Part shown: piece by piece, positions 44,148 through 54,124 of the stretch
How positions within the stretch are numbered: position 1 is the stretch's first letter
Layout of the letters: every line of letters begins with the position of its first letter
Source of the DNA: an uncultured Lachnospiraceae bacterium
Lineage (GTDB): Bacteria; Bacillota; Clostridia; Lachnospirales; Lachnospiraceae
Length of the DNA stretch: 64,000 bases
NCBI GenBank assembly: GCA_910579425.1
Contig: CAJTVL010000013.1
Coordinates: 7,763 to 71,762 of the forward strand
Direction: 5' to 3'
Made by a program: the position numbers and the translations under genes
The notes under the pieces: generated by a model
Told to the model about the DNA's origin: nothing
Database searches by the model: none
The model's input: the letters and a program-made list of their open reading frames with translations, nothing else

Positions 44148-45002
44148 CTAATCACTCAGTTTCCTGTGCAGTACCTCCAGGAAACTGACCTGACTGAGTT
44201 TTACTATTCCGGTAGTCTTTTTGGATTTGCGGATTTCAATCTTCTCTCCCGTGCGCAATAACACTTTATGGCACCCGTCAAAAATTGCTTCTACCTCCTG
44301 TGTCTCCCCGTCCCTGCTGCTCTCAATCTCCACTGTAACTCTGTCCTTTGACGAGAGCACGATACTCCTGTTGTGCATGGAATGGGGACAGATTGGGGTG
44401 AGCAAAATCAGCTCCGCCTTAGGCTCTACAATCGGCCCTCCCGCGGAAAGGCTGTAACCGGTAGAACCGGTCGGGGTTGCCACAATCACTCCGTCGCCGT
44501 GAAACCGATGAAGAAGCTGACCGTTCACATAAATATTAAAATTGATGATCTGCAAAGATCCCCGTCTCGTAATAACAATATCATTCAGCGCCCTTGTCTC
44601 ATCCTTTACGGTTTCCGCCTCATAGCTCCTGCCCAGAAGCATCATGCGCTTTTCGATCGTAAACTCCTCCCGGATCAGCTTTTCAAGGGCGCTTTTGATC
44701 CCGTCCTTATTCACCTCTGTCAGAAACCCCAAAGTTCCCATATTGATTCCCAAAAAAGGAATATCCAGCTCTGCCAGATCAACCGCCGCCTGAAGCAGCG
44801 TCCCGTCTCCTCCCAGAACAATAATACAATCCACCTGGGGACTTACCTGCTCCCGGTAGGTATATCCGTCCCGGTCGAGCCTTGGAGTCCCGGCATCCAC
44901 AACGCAGGCTATTCCAAGGTTTTCCAGATAATCCCTGATAAAGCCGGCTGTAGTAAGCGCCCCCTCCCTGGTGGAGTTCGCGATTACATAAAAAAATTTC
45001 AT
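44148..45002 (-). CDS. nadK: NAD kinase
   Basis: The product is 284 residues. It phosphorylates NAD to NADP. The catalytic GGDGT motif (LGGDGTLLQAA) and NMGTLGFLTEV are present, followed by the DGVIVATPTGSTGYSLSAGGP beta-domain signature. It starts 15 bp after tlyA in the housekeeping operon. Confidence 0.96.
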   Translation of the reverse strand: MKFFYVIANSTREGALTTAGFIRDYLENLGIACVVDAGTPRLDRDGYTYREQVSPQVDCIIVLGGDGTLLQAAVDLAELDIPFLGINMGTLGFLTEVNKDGIKSALEKLIREEFTIEKRMMLLGRSYEAETVKDETRALNDIVITRRGSLQIINFNIYVNGQLLHRFHGDGVIVATPTGSTGYSLSAGGPIVEPKAELILLTPICPHSMHNRSIVLSSKDRVTVEIESSRDGETQEVEAIFDGCHKVLLRTGEKIEIRKSKKTTGIVKLSQVSFLEVLHRKLSD

Positions 45003-45017
45003 AACCTTCCCCCTTGC

Positions 45018-45905
45018 TTATCCCAGAATTTCATGGGCTCCTGCAACTGTCCCGGAGATAAGCGCAGCTACCCCTTCCCGATAGGAATATCCGCTTTTTT
45101 GTTCTGTAATCTCCAAAAGCGCTCTCTGTGCCTCACTCTCTGTAAGCTCTGAAGTGTTTTGAGTTTTCATGGAATTTTTCCGCAGATGAAGCAGATATTC
45201 GATATTCCCCTCCGGACCTTTGATGGGGGAAAAATCAAGATGCAAAACGTCAAATCCGATATGATCCGCAAAGTCAATGATCTTTCTGATCACTTCCTCA
45301 TGAATTTTAGGTTCCCGGACTACTCCCTTTTTTCCTACTTTTTCGCGTCCGGCTTCAAACTGAGGCTTAATCAGGCAAACCATCTCTCCCGGGCCGGTAA
45401 GAAGCGCCCGGGCCGGCAGAAGAATTTTGGTCAATGAGATAAAGGACACGTCTACAGACGCAAAATCAGGCTTTTCTTCTATATCCGCAGGAGTCATGAA
45501 TCTGAAATTAGTCTTTTCCATACAGACCACCCGGGGATCGGATCTCAACTTCCAGTCAAGCTGTCCATACCCCACGTCCACAGAATATACCTTACTGGCG
45601 CCGTTTTGCAGCATACAGTCAGTAAAGCCCCCTGTAGAGGCGCCGATGTCCATACAGACCTGTCCCTCAAGCTCAAGACCGAATTCGGACATTGCCTTTT
45701 CCAGCTTAAGGCCTCCCCTGCTTACATATTTAAGCACTGCCCCCTTCACTTCTATATGTACCTTATCCGGATCAAAGAATGTGCCTGCTTTGTCCTCGCG
45801 CTGTCCGTCCACAAACACATTCCCTGACATAATGAGAGCTTTGGCCTTTTCTCTGGAGGCGGCCAGCCCCTGTCGTACAAGCAATAGATCCAATCGCTCC
45901 TTCAT
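45018..45905 (-). CDS. tlyA: TlyA-family rRNA 2'-O-methyltransferase
   Basis: The product is 295 residues. An N-terminal S4 RNA-binding domain (RLDLLLVRQGLAASREKAKALIMSGNVFVDG) precedes an FtsJ-like methyltransferase domain with SAM motif CMDIGASTGGFTDCML and the catalytic K-D-K pattern in the following strands. Homologues methylate ribosomal RNA. It nearly abuts the dxs stop (2 bp), so it is coupled to dxs. The haemolysin name of the family is historical. Confidence 0.93.
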   Translation of the reverse strand: MKERLDLLLVRQGLAASREKAKALIMSGNVFVDGQREDKAGTFFDPDKVHIEVKGAVLKYVSRGGLKLEKAMSEFGLELEGQVCMDIGASTGGFTDCMLQNGASKVYSVDVGYGQLDWKLRSDPRVVCMEKTNFRFMTPADIEEKPDFASVDVSFISLTKILLPARALLTGPGEMVCLIKPQFEAGREKVGKKGVVREPKIHEEVIRKIIDFADHIGFDVLHLDFSPIKGPEGNIEYLLHLRKNSMKTQNTSELTESEAQRALLEITEQKSGYSYREGVAALISGTVAGAHEILG

Positions 45906-45907
45906 GA

Positions 45908-47767
45908 TCAGCTTCCCATCTCTTTTTTGATTTTTTCCACAATGGTTTCCGCATCAATACCGATTTCCTGCTTCAGCTGCTCCACATTGCCATGCTCCAC
46001 ATACGCATCCGGTATGGCGATCTGCAAAAATCCGGCTTTCATATCCATTTCATTCATTGCTTTCCTGACCTTTTCCCCGTAACCGCCGCTGGCAACGTTT
46101 TCTTCCATGGAAACCACCAGCCTGTGATTCTCACAGGCCCACTTTACCGCTCTCAAATCAATAGGCTTCACGAATCTGGCATTAATCACACTGCACTTAT
46201 GACCTTCCTGATTGAGCCGCGTCTTCACCTCCTGCGCGGTCTTTACCATACTTCCCACTGCCATGAGGCAGATTTCCCCTTCCGCATAGAGAAGCTCTCC
46301 CTTCCCCATTTCAATGGGGCTGCGGTATTCCTTCAGTCCCCCGTAAGCCTCTCCTCTGGGATAGCGGATTGCCACCGGCCCGTCGAAAGCTATGGCAAAT
46401 TTCACCATATCGGAAAGCTCCCATTTGTTTTTGGGCGCCATGATGTGCATATTGGGAATGGATGACAGGTAGGAAAGATCAAAAATCCCCTGGTGCGTTT
46501 CCCCGTCGCTTCCCACCAGGCCGGCCCGGTCAATGGCAAAGACCACCGGAAGGTTCTGAATACATACGTCATGCAAGATCTGGTCATAGGCTCTCTGCAA
46601 AAAGGAGGAATAGATCGCCACAACGGGCTTTAATCCCCCGGCGGAAAGCCCCGCCGCAAAGGTTACCGCATGCTCTTCCGCTATTCCCACATCAAAGAAA
46701 CGTTCCGGATACATATTTCTGAAGCGCTTTAAACCGGTTCCGTCCGGCATGGCCGCAGTGATGGCGACCACTTTTTCGTCTCTTGCCCCCAGCTTCGTCA
46801 TGACGGTTGAGAAAATATCCGTATAGCTGGCCACCGTCCGCGGTTTCGTGGGAAGCCCTGTCTCTATGTCAAAGGGCTCCGCTCCGTGGAACCTTGCCGG
46901 ATGACGCTCTGCCGGCGCAAAACCCTTCCCTTTCTGGGTAATCACATGGACAAGCACCGCGTTCCTGGTTCTTTTGGCCTCCTGCAGCACCTTGAGCATT
47001 GCAGGAATGTTGTGTCCGTCCACAGGCCCCAAATAGGTAATTCCCATATCCTCAAAGAACATTCCCGGCACTACCAGATGTTTAAAGCTGCTCTTAGCCT
47101 TGCGGATGCCCTCCACCACTCTGTCGCCTATGGGAATATCCTTCAGAGTATTATATACCCCTTCCTTAATGTCAAGATAGGCATTGGCTGTCCGGATGTT
47201 ATTCAGATACTTGGACATCCCGCCCACATTTTCGGAAATGGACATATTATTGTCATTTAATACGATAATAAAGTTCGTCTCCAGCTTGGCGGCATTATTC
47301 AGGGCTTCATAGGCCATGCCTCCGGTTAAGGAACCGTCGCCGATCACCGAAACTACGGTGTTTGTCCCACCCTGAATATCTCTTGCCTTGACAAGTCCCA
47401 GCCCCGCAGAAATAGAAGTGGAACTGTGCCCCGTATCAAAGCAGTCACACTCACTCTCCTTTCGCTTGGGAAAACCGCTCAGGCCGCCCTGCCTGCGCAG
47501 ATTTTCAAAGCCCTCCCGTCTGCCTGTAAGAAGCTTATGGGTGTAGGACTGATGGCCCACGTCCCAGATCAGCTTGTCCTGCGGAAGATCCAAAAACAAA
47601 TGAAGAGCCATGGTAAGCTCCACCGCTCCCAGATTAGAACCCAAATGCCCGCCGCTGCGGGAGATTTTTTCGATCAGGAAATCCCGGATCTCCTGTGCAA
47701 GCTCCTGATAGTCCGCGGAATCTATATTCTTAATATCATTGGCGCCTTTAATCATATCAAGTAACAT
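45908..47767 (-). CDS. dxs: 1-deoxy-D-xylulose-5-phosphate synthase
   Basis: The product is 619 residues. This TPP enzyme condenses pyruvate and glyceraldehyde 3-phosphate, the first step of the MEP isoprenoid pathway. Seen are LGSNLGAVELTMALH, GDGSLTGGMAYEALNNA (TPP/Mg motif), the Tyr/His region ITQKGKGFAPAE, and IDRAGLVGSDGETHQG. It follows ispA in the operon, supplying its precursor. Confidence 0.97.
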   Translation of the reverse strand: MLLDMIKGANDIKNIDSADYQELAQEIRDFLIEKISRSGGHLGSNLGAVELTMALHLFLDLPQDKLIWDVGHQSYTHKLLTGRREGFENLRRQGGLSGFPKRKESECDCFDTGHSSTSISAGLGLVKARDIQGGTNTVVSVIGDGSLTGGMAYEALNNAAKLETNFIIVLNDNNMSISENVGGMSKYLNNIRTANAYLDIKEGVYNTLKDIPIGDRVVEGIRKAKSSFKHLVVPGMFFEDMGITYLGPVDGHNIPAMLKVLQEAKRTRNAVLVHVITQKGKGFAPAERHPARFHGAEPFDIETGLPTKPRTVASYTDIFSTVMTKLGARDEKVVAITAAMPDGTGLKRFRNMYPERFFDVGIAEEHAVTFAAGLSAGGLKPVVAIYSSFLQRAYDQILHDVCIQNLPVVFAIDRAGLVGSDGETHQGIFDLSYLSSIPNMHIMAPKNKWELSDMVKFAIAFDGPVAIRYPRGEAYGGLKEYRSPIEMGKGELLYAEGEICLMAVGSMVKTAQEVKTRLNQEGHKCSVINARFVKPIDLRAVKWACENHRLVVSMEENVASGGYGEKVRKAMNEMDMKAGFLQIAIPDAYVEHGNVEQLKQEIGIDAETIVEKIKKEMGS

Positions 47768-47817
47768 ATTCTCTACCTTCTTTTCTTTCGTCCGCCCCTC
47801 TTTAGAAACTGCCGCGC

Positions 47818-48717
47818 TTATTTTTCCCTGGTAATCAGGGAAGAAACAAGCTCTTCCAGAAACTCATTTCGCCTCTCAAAGGACTGCAGAATCAAAATCG
47901 CCTCTGCAGACATTCTCTTTACCTCCTTTTGGGAAGCTTCCAGCCCATGAAAGGAAACATAGGTAAGCTTGTGATTTCTCTCATCGCTTCCCACAGGCTT
48001 GCCTAACACCTCCTGACTGCTGATCACGTCCAGAATATCATCCTGAATCTGAAAGGCAATCCCGATCAGAGCACCTGCCCGCTCCATGGCATCCACCGCC
48101 TCTCCCCCGGCCCCGGCCAGAATGGCTCCAATCATCATGGCTGCCTGAATCAATGCGGCGGTTTTATTTTCGTGGATAAACAGAAGTTCTTCTTCTGTCA
48201 CCACCTCTTTGCTTTCTGACTCAAGATCGGCAGACTGACCGCCGATCATACCGCCGATCCCTGCCTTCTGGGAAAGCACCTTAAGAGCTGCCGCCGCCCG
48301 CTCCATGGCTTTGGGGTCCTCTGCCTGCGTAAAAGCACTGGCTGCCGTTTCATAGGCCAGATTCAGCAGCCCATCCCCTGCAAGCACTGCCATCCCGTCG
48401 CCGTAAACCTTCCAGGTGGTCTTTCGGCCTCTGCGGTATTCATCATTGTCCATGGCCGGCAAATCGTCATGCACCAGGGAATAGTTATGAATCATTTCAA
48501 GAGCCGCCATAAAGGGCTCTGCCGTTTTCCCCTCTCCCCCAAACAGAAAGAAGCTCTCCTCTAAAAGTACCGGACGCAGACGTTTTCCGCCCGCCGTTAC
48601 GCTATAATTCATAGCCTCGGTTACTTTCCCGGAAAAGCCCTCCGCCTCTGGCAGATACTTCCTTAAGACCGCTTCCGCCCGGTCTGTCTTTGCATCCAGT
48701 ATTTCCTTAAAATTCAT
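47818..48717 (-). CDS. ispA: farnesyl diphosphate synthase-type polyprenyl synthetase
   Basis: The product is 299 residues. The first aspartate-rich motif is HDDLPAMDNDEYRRG and the second is IQDDILDV, both binding Mg-diphosphate. GGKRLRPVLL marks the start of the catalytic part. It makes C15 (possibly C20) prenyl diphosphates for undecaprenyl and quinone synthesis. The ATG at 48717 has GGAG 6 bp upstream and overlaps xseB by 11 bp; the longer frame to 48735 is disfavoured. Confidence 0.93.
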   Translation of the reverse strand: MNFKEILDAKTDRAEAVLRKYLPEAEGFSGKVTEAMNYSVTAGGKRLRPVLLEESFFLFGGEGKTAEPFMAALEMIHNYSLVHDDLPAMDNDEYRRGRKTTWKVYGDGMAVLAGDGLLNLAYETAASAFTQAEDPKAMERAAAALKVLSQKAGIGGMIGGQSADLESESKEVVTEEELLFIHENKTAALIQAAMMIGAILAGAGGEAVDAMERAGALIGIAFQIQDDILDVISSQEVLGKPVGSDERNHKLTYVSFHGLEASQKEVKRMSAEAILILQSFERRNEFLEELVSSLITREK

Positions 48718-48925
48718 TGGTTTCTCCATCCTCATTTAAAACCAGTACCCTTTTTTCCACCATGTCAATGGACTGATTGCATTTTTTGAGCAGCTCCATG
48801 CCGTTTTTGTAAATTTGGAAGGACTCCTCCAGGGAAATATCCTCCTGCTCCAAAGCCGCTACCGTCTCCTCCAGCTTCTCAAAAGCTTCCTCCAGCTTCA
48901 GATCTTTGGTCTCATTATTCTCCAT
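48707..48925 (-). CDS. xseB: exonuclease VII small subunit
   Basis: The product is 72 residues: an all-helical pair of segments (LKLEEAFEKLEETVAALEQ, ISLEESFQIYKNGMELLKKC) that binds the large subunit. Exonuclease VII degrades single-stranded DNA in both directions. It overlaps both xseA and ispA, consistent with coupled translation. Confidence 0.92.
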   Translation of the reverse strand: MENNETKDLKLEEAFEKLEETVAALEQEDISLEESFQIYKNGMELLKKCNQSIDMVEKRVLVLNEDGETNEF

Positions 48926-50153
48926 ACTGACTGATTCCCTTTCTGTGCGGGTATTTCCCTTTCACCTCTGCCTCCACTCTTCCGTTTTTTACATAGATGT
49001 GGAGCCTGTCCCCGGGAGAAACCTGATTGACATCCGTAAAGGTTCTCCCCTCCTCATCGGCCACATAAGAATATCCCTGATTTAACTTATCGAGAGGAGA
49101 CAGCCCTTTGAGTTTTTCGATATACAGGGCCAGCCGGTGTCTGCTCTTTACAAGCCTTTCCTTCATCGCTGCCGATAACCGCTCCTCAATGCCGATGGCA
49201 TAGGTTCTTTTCTCCCTCACCCTGCTCATAGGGCTGTTTGCCCTGAGCCTGGCCTCCAGTGTCTGCAAAGCCGCGCGGCTTAACCGGATACGCCCCTGTA
49301 TCTGCCGGTTCAGCGCTGCCTTCAATCCTTCCAGCCTGGCCATGAAAAGCGCCAGATCAAAGACGGCGAGCTCGGCCGCCGCCGAAGGCGTGGGTGCGCG
49401 CAAATCCGCCACATAATCAATGATCGTGGTATCCACCTCATGGCCCACCGCTGAAATTACGGGAACACTGCAGTCAAAAACCGCCTGAGCCACCGCTTCT
49501 TCATTGAACGCCCACAAATCTTCTATAGAGCCGCCGCCCCGCCCTACAATCATAACGTCAACCTGCCGGCACTCTAACTCCCTGATTCCCTTCACAATGC
49601 TTGCCGCGGCACTCTCCCCCTGTACGATGGCGGGGTACAGGATGATCTGCACAAAGGGATTTCTTCGTAAGGCCACATTGATAATATCCCTGACTGCCGC
49701 TCCGGTAGGAGCCGTCACCACCCCCAAGGTTCTTATAAACTGCGGAATGGGCTTTTTGTACTCGGGCGCAAACATCCCCCGTTCGAGAAGTTCGCTCTTT
49801 AACTGCTCAAATTTCTCGTAAAGCGCCCCTGCTCCATCCCGGGTGATGCGCCTGGCATACATCTGGTATTTCCCGTCCCGCTCATACACCTCAATGCTCC
49901 CTCTGACCACCACCTGCATCCCTTCCGCCATCCGAAAGGTAAGGCCTGAGCGGTTTCCTGCAAACATCACGCAGGCAATGGTACCCTTTTCATCCTTTAA
50001 GGTAAAATAAATATGTCCGGAGGAATGGTATTTGCAGTTACTGATCTCTCCCTTCACGGAAAGCTCCTGCAGCAAAAAATCCTGTGCGAACATATTTTTA
50101 ATATAGGAATTAACCTGTCCAACGCTATAAATGTTCTGCATTCCGCTCTCCAT
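48915..50153 (-). CDS. xseA: exonuclease VII large subunit
   Basis: The product is 412 residues. An OB-fold single-strand DNA-binding domain (EISNCKYHSSGHIYFTLKDE) precedes the catalytic domain with TAPTGAAVRDI, VGRGGGSIEDLWAFNEE and SAVGHEVDTTIIDYVADLRAPTPSAAAE. The ATG at 50153 is preferred because GGGAGG lies 8 bp upstream; the frame to 50189 would run into nusB. Confidence 0.95.
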   Translation of the reverse strand: MESGMQNIYSVGQVNSYIKNMFAQDFLLQELSVKGEISNCKYHSSGHIYFTLKDEKGTIACVMFAGNRSGLTFRMAEGMQVVVRGSIEVYERDGKYQMYARRITRDGAGALYEKFEQLKSELLERGMFAPEYKKPIPQFIRTLGVVTAPTGAAVRDIINVALRRNPFVQIILYPAIVQGESAAASIVKGIRELECRQVDVMIVGRGGGSIEDLWAFNEEAVAQAVFDCSVPVISAVGHEVDTTIIDYVADLRAPTPSAAAELAVFDLALFMARLEGLKAALNRQIQGRIRLSRAALQTLEARLRANSPMSRVREKRTYAIGIEERLSAAMKERLVKSRHRLALYIEKLKGLSPLDKLNQGYSYVADEEGRTFTDVNQVSPGDRLHIYVKNGRVEAEVKGKYPHRKGISQYGE

Positions 50154-50181
50154 GCCTTTTTCCCTCCCAGACCGAGGGCTT

Positions 50182-50580
50182 CTATACAAACTTTGCCAGA
50201 ACGCCGTTCACAAAGGAGGACGAGGAATCCTGTCCGAATTTCTTGGCCAGCTCCACCGCCTCATTGATCGCCACACCTGTGGGAATTTCCTCATCATATA
50301 AAATCTCGTATACTGCAAGTCTTAAAATAGTAAGGTCGACCTTTCCCATACGGGAGGTTTCCCACCCCTCAACCCTGTCATTTAATGCAGAGTCGATACG
50401 GTCCAGATTCTCTATGATCTTATGAAACTTTTCACTGATCCGGGTATTCTCCTTCTCTGACATGCCGTTTTCCTCATCCCGGAAGAAAAAATCCTCCTGT
50501 TCGGCAATCTCTTCTCTGGCATTAAACTCCACCCGGAATAACAGCTTGAAGACTTGTTCTCTTAATTCTCTTCTGCCCAT
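50182..50580 (-). CDS. nusB: transcription antitermination protein NusB
   Basis: The product is 132 residues, all helical. ELREQVFKLLFRVEFN and the C-terminal PTGVAINEAVELAKKFGQDSSSSFVNGVLAKF are diagnostic. With NusE it binds the boxA RNA element for rRNA antitermination. Longer frames upstream overlap the asp23 gene and are rejected; the ribosome binding site is weak, suggesting reinitiation from asp23. Confidence 0.93.
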   Translation of the reverse strand: MGRRELREQVFKLLFRVEFNAREEIAEQEDFFFRDEENGMSEKENTRISEKFHKIIENLDRIDSALNDRVEGWETSRMGKVDLTILRLAVYEILYDEEIPTGVAINEAVELAKKFGQDSSSSFVNGVLAKFV

Positions 50581-50596
50581 ATTATCTGTCCCGTAT

Positions 50597-50977
50597 TTAT
50601 TTTTCTTTTTGCATGCAAACCCCGGCAATGCGGATATCCACATCGGATACCTCCAGCCCGGTCATATTCTCTACCGTTGATTTGACTTTCTCCTGGACTC
50701 TCTGGGAAATTGCCGGGATGTTGTAGCCATACTCCACCACCAGTGCAAGCTCTGTCTTTACTCTCTTGCCGTTTACTTCCACTCTGACGCCCCTTGCCAG
50801 ATTTTTCACACCCATCCTGCTTTTCAGTTCATTGCCGATGTTGCCTGCCATGGAGGCAACACCCTTTACGTCGCTTGCCGCAAGACCGGCGATCATTGCC
50901 ACAACGTCATCGGCAATTTTTACTGTGCCAAGCTCCTCATGCAGCACATGCATATTCTGTTCTACTGCTTTGTCCAT
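50597..50977 (-). CDS. Asp23/Gls24 family envelope stress protein
   Basis: The product is 126 residues. It has the Asp23 pattern VKIADDVVAMIAGLAASDVKGVASMAG and VEVNGKRVKTELALVVEYGYNIPAISQRVQEKVKSTVENMTGLEVSDVDI. Members associate with the membrane and respond to alkaline or envelope stress. It is the first gene of the housekeeping operon, under the promoter at 51023-51028. Confidence 0.92.
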   Translation of the reverse strand: MDKAVEQNMHVLHEELGTVKIADDVVAMIAGLAASDVKGVASMAGNIGNELKSRMGVKNLARGVRVEVNGKRVKTELALVVEYGYNIPAISQRVQEKVKSTVENMTGLEVSDVDIRIAGVCMQKEK

Positions 50978-51022
50978 AATCTATCCCTTTCTTTCCTTTG
51001 ATTGCCAGCTTCCCTATTATAA

Positions 51023-51028
51023 ATTATA
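51023..51028 (-). promoter_or_regulatory. -10 element of the asp23-nusB operon promoter
   Basis: On the minus strand TGTGTTATAAT gives a perfect -10 with an extended TG. The -35 (GGATTT, 17 bp upstream) is weak. It is the best candidate promoter for the whole asp23-to-recN run. Confidence 0.6.
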
Positions 51029-51116
51029 ACACATATCATACCAAAAAATCCGTTTTTTGCCTAGCCCCAGTCAGAGAAAAATGCTGTCCGTGACGGTTCA
51101 GCCCCGATCCTTACTG

Positions 51117-52388
51117 CTACAGCCAAAAGCTGAGGCTGAGCTGCTCTTCATTTTCGGCGTAGGAAACCGTCCCCTCCTGGGTATTCAGATAGTCAAAAAT
51201 TTCCTGCTCCTCTATCAGATGCCTTATCATCTCATCATAAACCGTCAAATCCGCGCATTTTAAAGTCACATAGGTGCTTCCCCGCTCATAAGATGCCGCA
51301 AATACCTGCTCTAACTTTTCCCTGTCTGTCTGGGTAAAATAGAGCCCCTCTCTGACATAATAGTTATCTTCCATGGAGTCGCAGACAGGCACCTCGACAA
51401 TCGGATCGATCATATGGGTTCTTGTAAGCTGGCTTGTGGTAACGCAGAGATAATCGTAGTTGATGGGCGGGATACTGCCAATGCCCTGATCTACATTCCC
51501 CCCCACAATCTGGTAGGAAGCGTCCCCCCATGTGGTATCCACATAGTAGTAATCGCCGTCCAGCTTTACCAGGTTCCAGGCATGTCCCTCTCCGCCGGAT
51601 ACTCTTCCCATAATAAGCGTTGACTCGATTCCAGCCTTCCTCAAGAGATACTGTGTCGCTTTGGCATAGCCCTGACACACGCTTTTGCGATGAATAAACA
51701 CGGAGCAGATATTTTGATTGTCGGGGATTGCAGCATCGTATTCCGTATGATTTATAATGTACTCATAAATATACTTTACTTTCTCATAGTCTCCAAATCC
51801 CGCCTCCATTCCGGAAAGACATTCCTCCACATACCGGGCAATCTGGGCCCTGCGAAGCTCAGCCTCCTTTTCCGTTATATTGTAGGTCCCGGAGAATGTG
51901 ATCTTTTTGACCACCTCCCCTAAGGTATATCTGGTAAAGGTATATCCGTCTACATAAAAGATTTCGGGATGATCATTGAGCACACACTGGAAAACCTTCT
52001 CAATTTTTTCCGCCTCCATGCAGGATAACGCCGTTCCTTCTCCGAATTCAGTGAGAATTTTGAGAATTTCAGCATAGATCACCTGCTCCTCTTCACTGAG
52101 CCTGTCGTAATAAAACAGTCCCCTCTGCTGCTTTCTGAGCTGGTTCGTCTCCTCCATGGAGATACCGGGAATGGCATTTACCTCCTCCGAATCCGTTTCC
52201 TGCTTTTGCGTTTCGGCCGGTTCCTCCTCCTTCGCCGGTTCCTTCTCTCCGGCCGGCTTCCCCTGGACATCCTCTCTATTTAATTGTGTCTCATTTTGGG
52301 CCGGTTTATCCTGCTTTTCCGGATGAGCGCACCCGATCAGCAACAGCATACAGGATAAAAGCAGACCTATAGTTCGTCTTATTTTCAT
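51117..52388 (-). CDS. transglutaminase-like lipoprotein
   Basis: The product is 423 residues. A signal peptide with lipobox LIGC (Cys20) is followed by a Glu/Lys-rich disordered linker (about 21-75), then a transglutaminase-like/protease fold with Cys238 (SVCQGYA), His269 (GEGHAWNLV) and Asp284 (YYVDTTWGD). It is therefore a surface-anchored enzyme that probably cleaves or crosslinks peptide bonds in the envelope; the target is unknown. It begins 78 bp downstream of prfC. Confidence 0.88.
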   Translation of the reverse strand: MKIRRTIGLLLSCMLLLIGCAHPEKQDKPAQNETQLNREDVQGKPAGEKEPAKEEEPAETQKQETDSEEVNAIPGISMEETNQLRKQQRGLFYYDRLSEEEQVIYAEILKILTEFGEGTALSCMEAEKIEKVFQCVLNDHPEIFYVDGYTFTRYTLGEVVKKITFSGTYNITEKEAELRRAQIARYVEECLSGMEAGFGDYEKVKYIYEYIINHTEYDAAIPDNQNICSVFIHRKSVCQGYAKATQYLLRKAGIESTLIMGRVSGGEGHAWNLVKLDGDYYYVDTTWGDASYQIVGGNVDQGIGSIPPINYDYLCVTTSQLTRTHMIDPIVEVPVCDSMEDNYYVREGLYFTQTDREKLEQVFAASYERGSTYVTLKCADLTVYDEMIRHLIEEQEIFDYLNTQEGTVSYAENEEQLSLSFWL

Positions 52389-52466
52389 ACACAATGCCTA
52401 TTTACTACGCCTGTTCGTTCCATCTGATTCTTCAAGACGGCAGTCCGGTCAAAGACCGGGCTGTCG

Positions 52467-54059
52467 CTAGTTACGTCCAAACTCCGAAAGCTTAAGCCCC
52501 TCATTCCTGTCCAGAGTCATCCCTACGCTCCATGCGTTGATGAATAAAAGAAGAGGATTTCCTTTCAGATCTTTTATTTTTTTCATATCGGAGGTGCCGG
52601 TGAGCTTGTCCAGCTCAATATCCTTGTTTTCAATCCACCGGATATGCTCATAGGGTAAATTCTCCAGCTTAATCTCCACATTATATTCGTTTTCCAGGCG
52701 ATACTTCAGCACATCAAACTGTAAAACGCCTACCACGCCCACAATAATCTCTTCCATACCGGTATTAAATTCCTGGAAAATCTGGATGGCCCCTTCCTGT
52801 GCAATCTGAGTGATTCCTTTTACAAATTGTTTTCTCTTCATGGTATCCATCTGCCTGACTCTGGCAAAATGCTCGGGAGCAAAGGTGGGAATCCCCTCAT
52901 AGCGAAACTGCTCCTTGGGCATGCACAGAGTATCTCCGATGGAAAACTGTCCCGGGTCAAAAACACCGATAATGTCTCCGGCATAAGCTTCCTCCAGTAC
53001 CTTTCTCTCGCTGGCCATAATCTGCTGAGGCTGTGAGAGCCGCATCACTTTTCCGCCCTGCACATGTTTGACCTCCATACTTGCCTCATATTTGCCGGAA
53101 CAAATCCTCATAAAGGCGATCCTGTCTCTGTGGGCCTTGTTCATATTGGCCTGGATCTTAAAGACAAAGGCAGAAAACTCCTGTTCTGTGGGGGAAATGA
53201 TTCCCACATCCGCCTTTCTTGGAAGCGGAGTTGTAGTCATTTTCAGAAAATGCTGCAAAAAGAACTCCACACCAAAATTTGTCAAAGCAGAACCAAAAAA
53301 CACAGGCGTCAAATCCCCTGCCTGAACCTGCTCCAAATCAAATTCCGCACTGGCTCCGTCCAAAAGCTCAATCTCATCCGAAAGCAGCCCTGCCGCTTCC
53401 TCTCCGATTGCCGCCAAAAGATTATCTCTCTCGTCTGCCGGGATCTCCCTGCTCTCCCCCTCTTTGGTTCCTTTTTCCGTATCGGAATAGGTAATGACAC
53501 ACCTTCTTTCCCTGTCATATACCCCTTTAAATCTCTTTCCCGAACCGATGGGCCAATTCACCGGGCAAGTGGCAATCCCAAGCTCCTTCTCGATCTCATC
53601 CAGAAGCTCGAAGGTATCGTTGGCATCCCGGTCCATTTTGTTGATAAAGGTAAAAATAGGAATTTTCCGCATAACGCAGACCTTAAAAAGCTTTCTGGTC
53701 TGGGCTTCCACGCCCTTGGACGCATCGATCACCATCACCGCGGAATCCGCCGCCATCAGGGTACGGTAGGTATCCTCCGAGAAATCCTGATGTCCCGGGG
53801 TATCCAGAATGTTGATACAAAAATTGTTATATTCAAACTGCAGCACCGAAGAGGTGACGGAGATCCCTCTTTCCTTCTCGATCTCCATCCAATCGGATAC
53901 AGCATGTCTTGCCGTGGCTTTTCCCTTCACGCTTCCGGCCAGATTGATGGCCCCTCCATAGAGCAGAAACTTTTCTGTCAGGGTGGTTTTCCCCGCATCG
54001 GGGTGGGAAATGATGGCAAAGGTTCTTCTTCTGTTTATTTCATGTTCATAATTACTCAC
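52467..54059 (-). CDS. prfC: peptide chain release factor 3
   Basis: The product is 530 residues, the normal RF3 length. The GTPase G1 (SHPDAGKTTLTEK), G3 (DTPGHQDFSEDTYR) and G4 (FINKMDRDANDTFE) motifs are followed by RF3-specific domains (GEEAAGLLSDEIELLDGA). RF3 removes RF1/RF2 from the ribosome after termination. A weak hairpin without a T-run follows at about 52440-52466. It appears monocistronic or shared with the lipoprotein gene. Confidence 0.96.
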   Translation of the reverse strand: MSNYEHEINRRRTFAIISHPDAGKTTLTEKFLLYGGAINLAGSVKGKATARHAVSDWMEIEKERGISVTSSVLQFEYNNFCINILDTPGHQDFSEDTYRTLMAADSAVMVIDASKGVEAQTRKLFKVCVMRKIPIFTFINKMDRDANDTFELLDEIEKELGIATCPVNWPIGSGKRFKGVYDRERRCVITYSDTEKGTKEGESREIPADERDNLLAAIGEEAAGLLSDEIELLDGASAEFDLEQVQAGDLTPVFFGSALTNFGVEFFLQHFLKMTTTPLPRKADVGIISPTEQEFSAFVFKIQANMNKAHRDRIAFMRICSGKYEASMEVKHVQGGKVMRLSQPQQIMASERKVLEEAYAGDIIGVFDPGQFSIGDTLCMPKEQFRYEGIPTFAPEHFARVRQMDTMKRKQFVKGITQIAQEGAIQIFQEFNTGMEEIIVGVVGVLQFDVLKYRLENEYNVEIKLENLPYEHIRWIENKDIELDKLTGTSDMKKIKDLKGNPLLLFINAWSVGMTLDRNEGLKLSEFGRN

Positions 54060-54124
54060 GTGTTTTTCCTCCGGATTCTTTCAATTGTATTTTGCTTTTC
54101 TCTGTCATGGGGAAACAGGCGCTT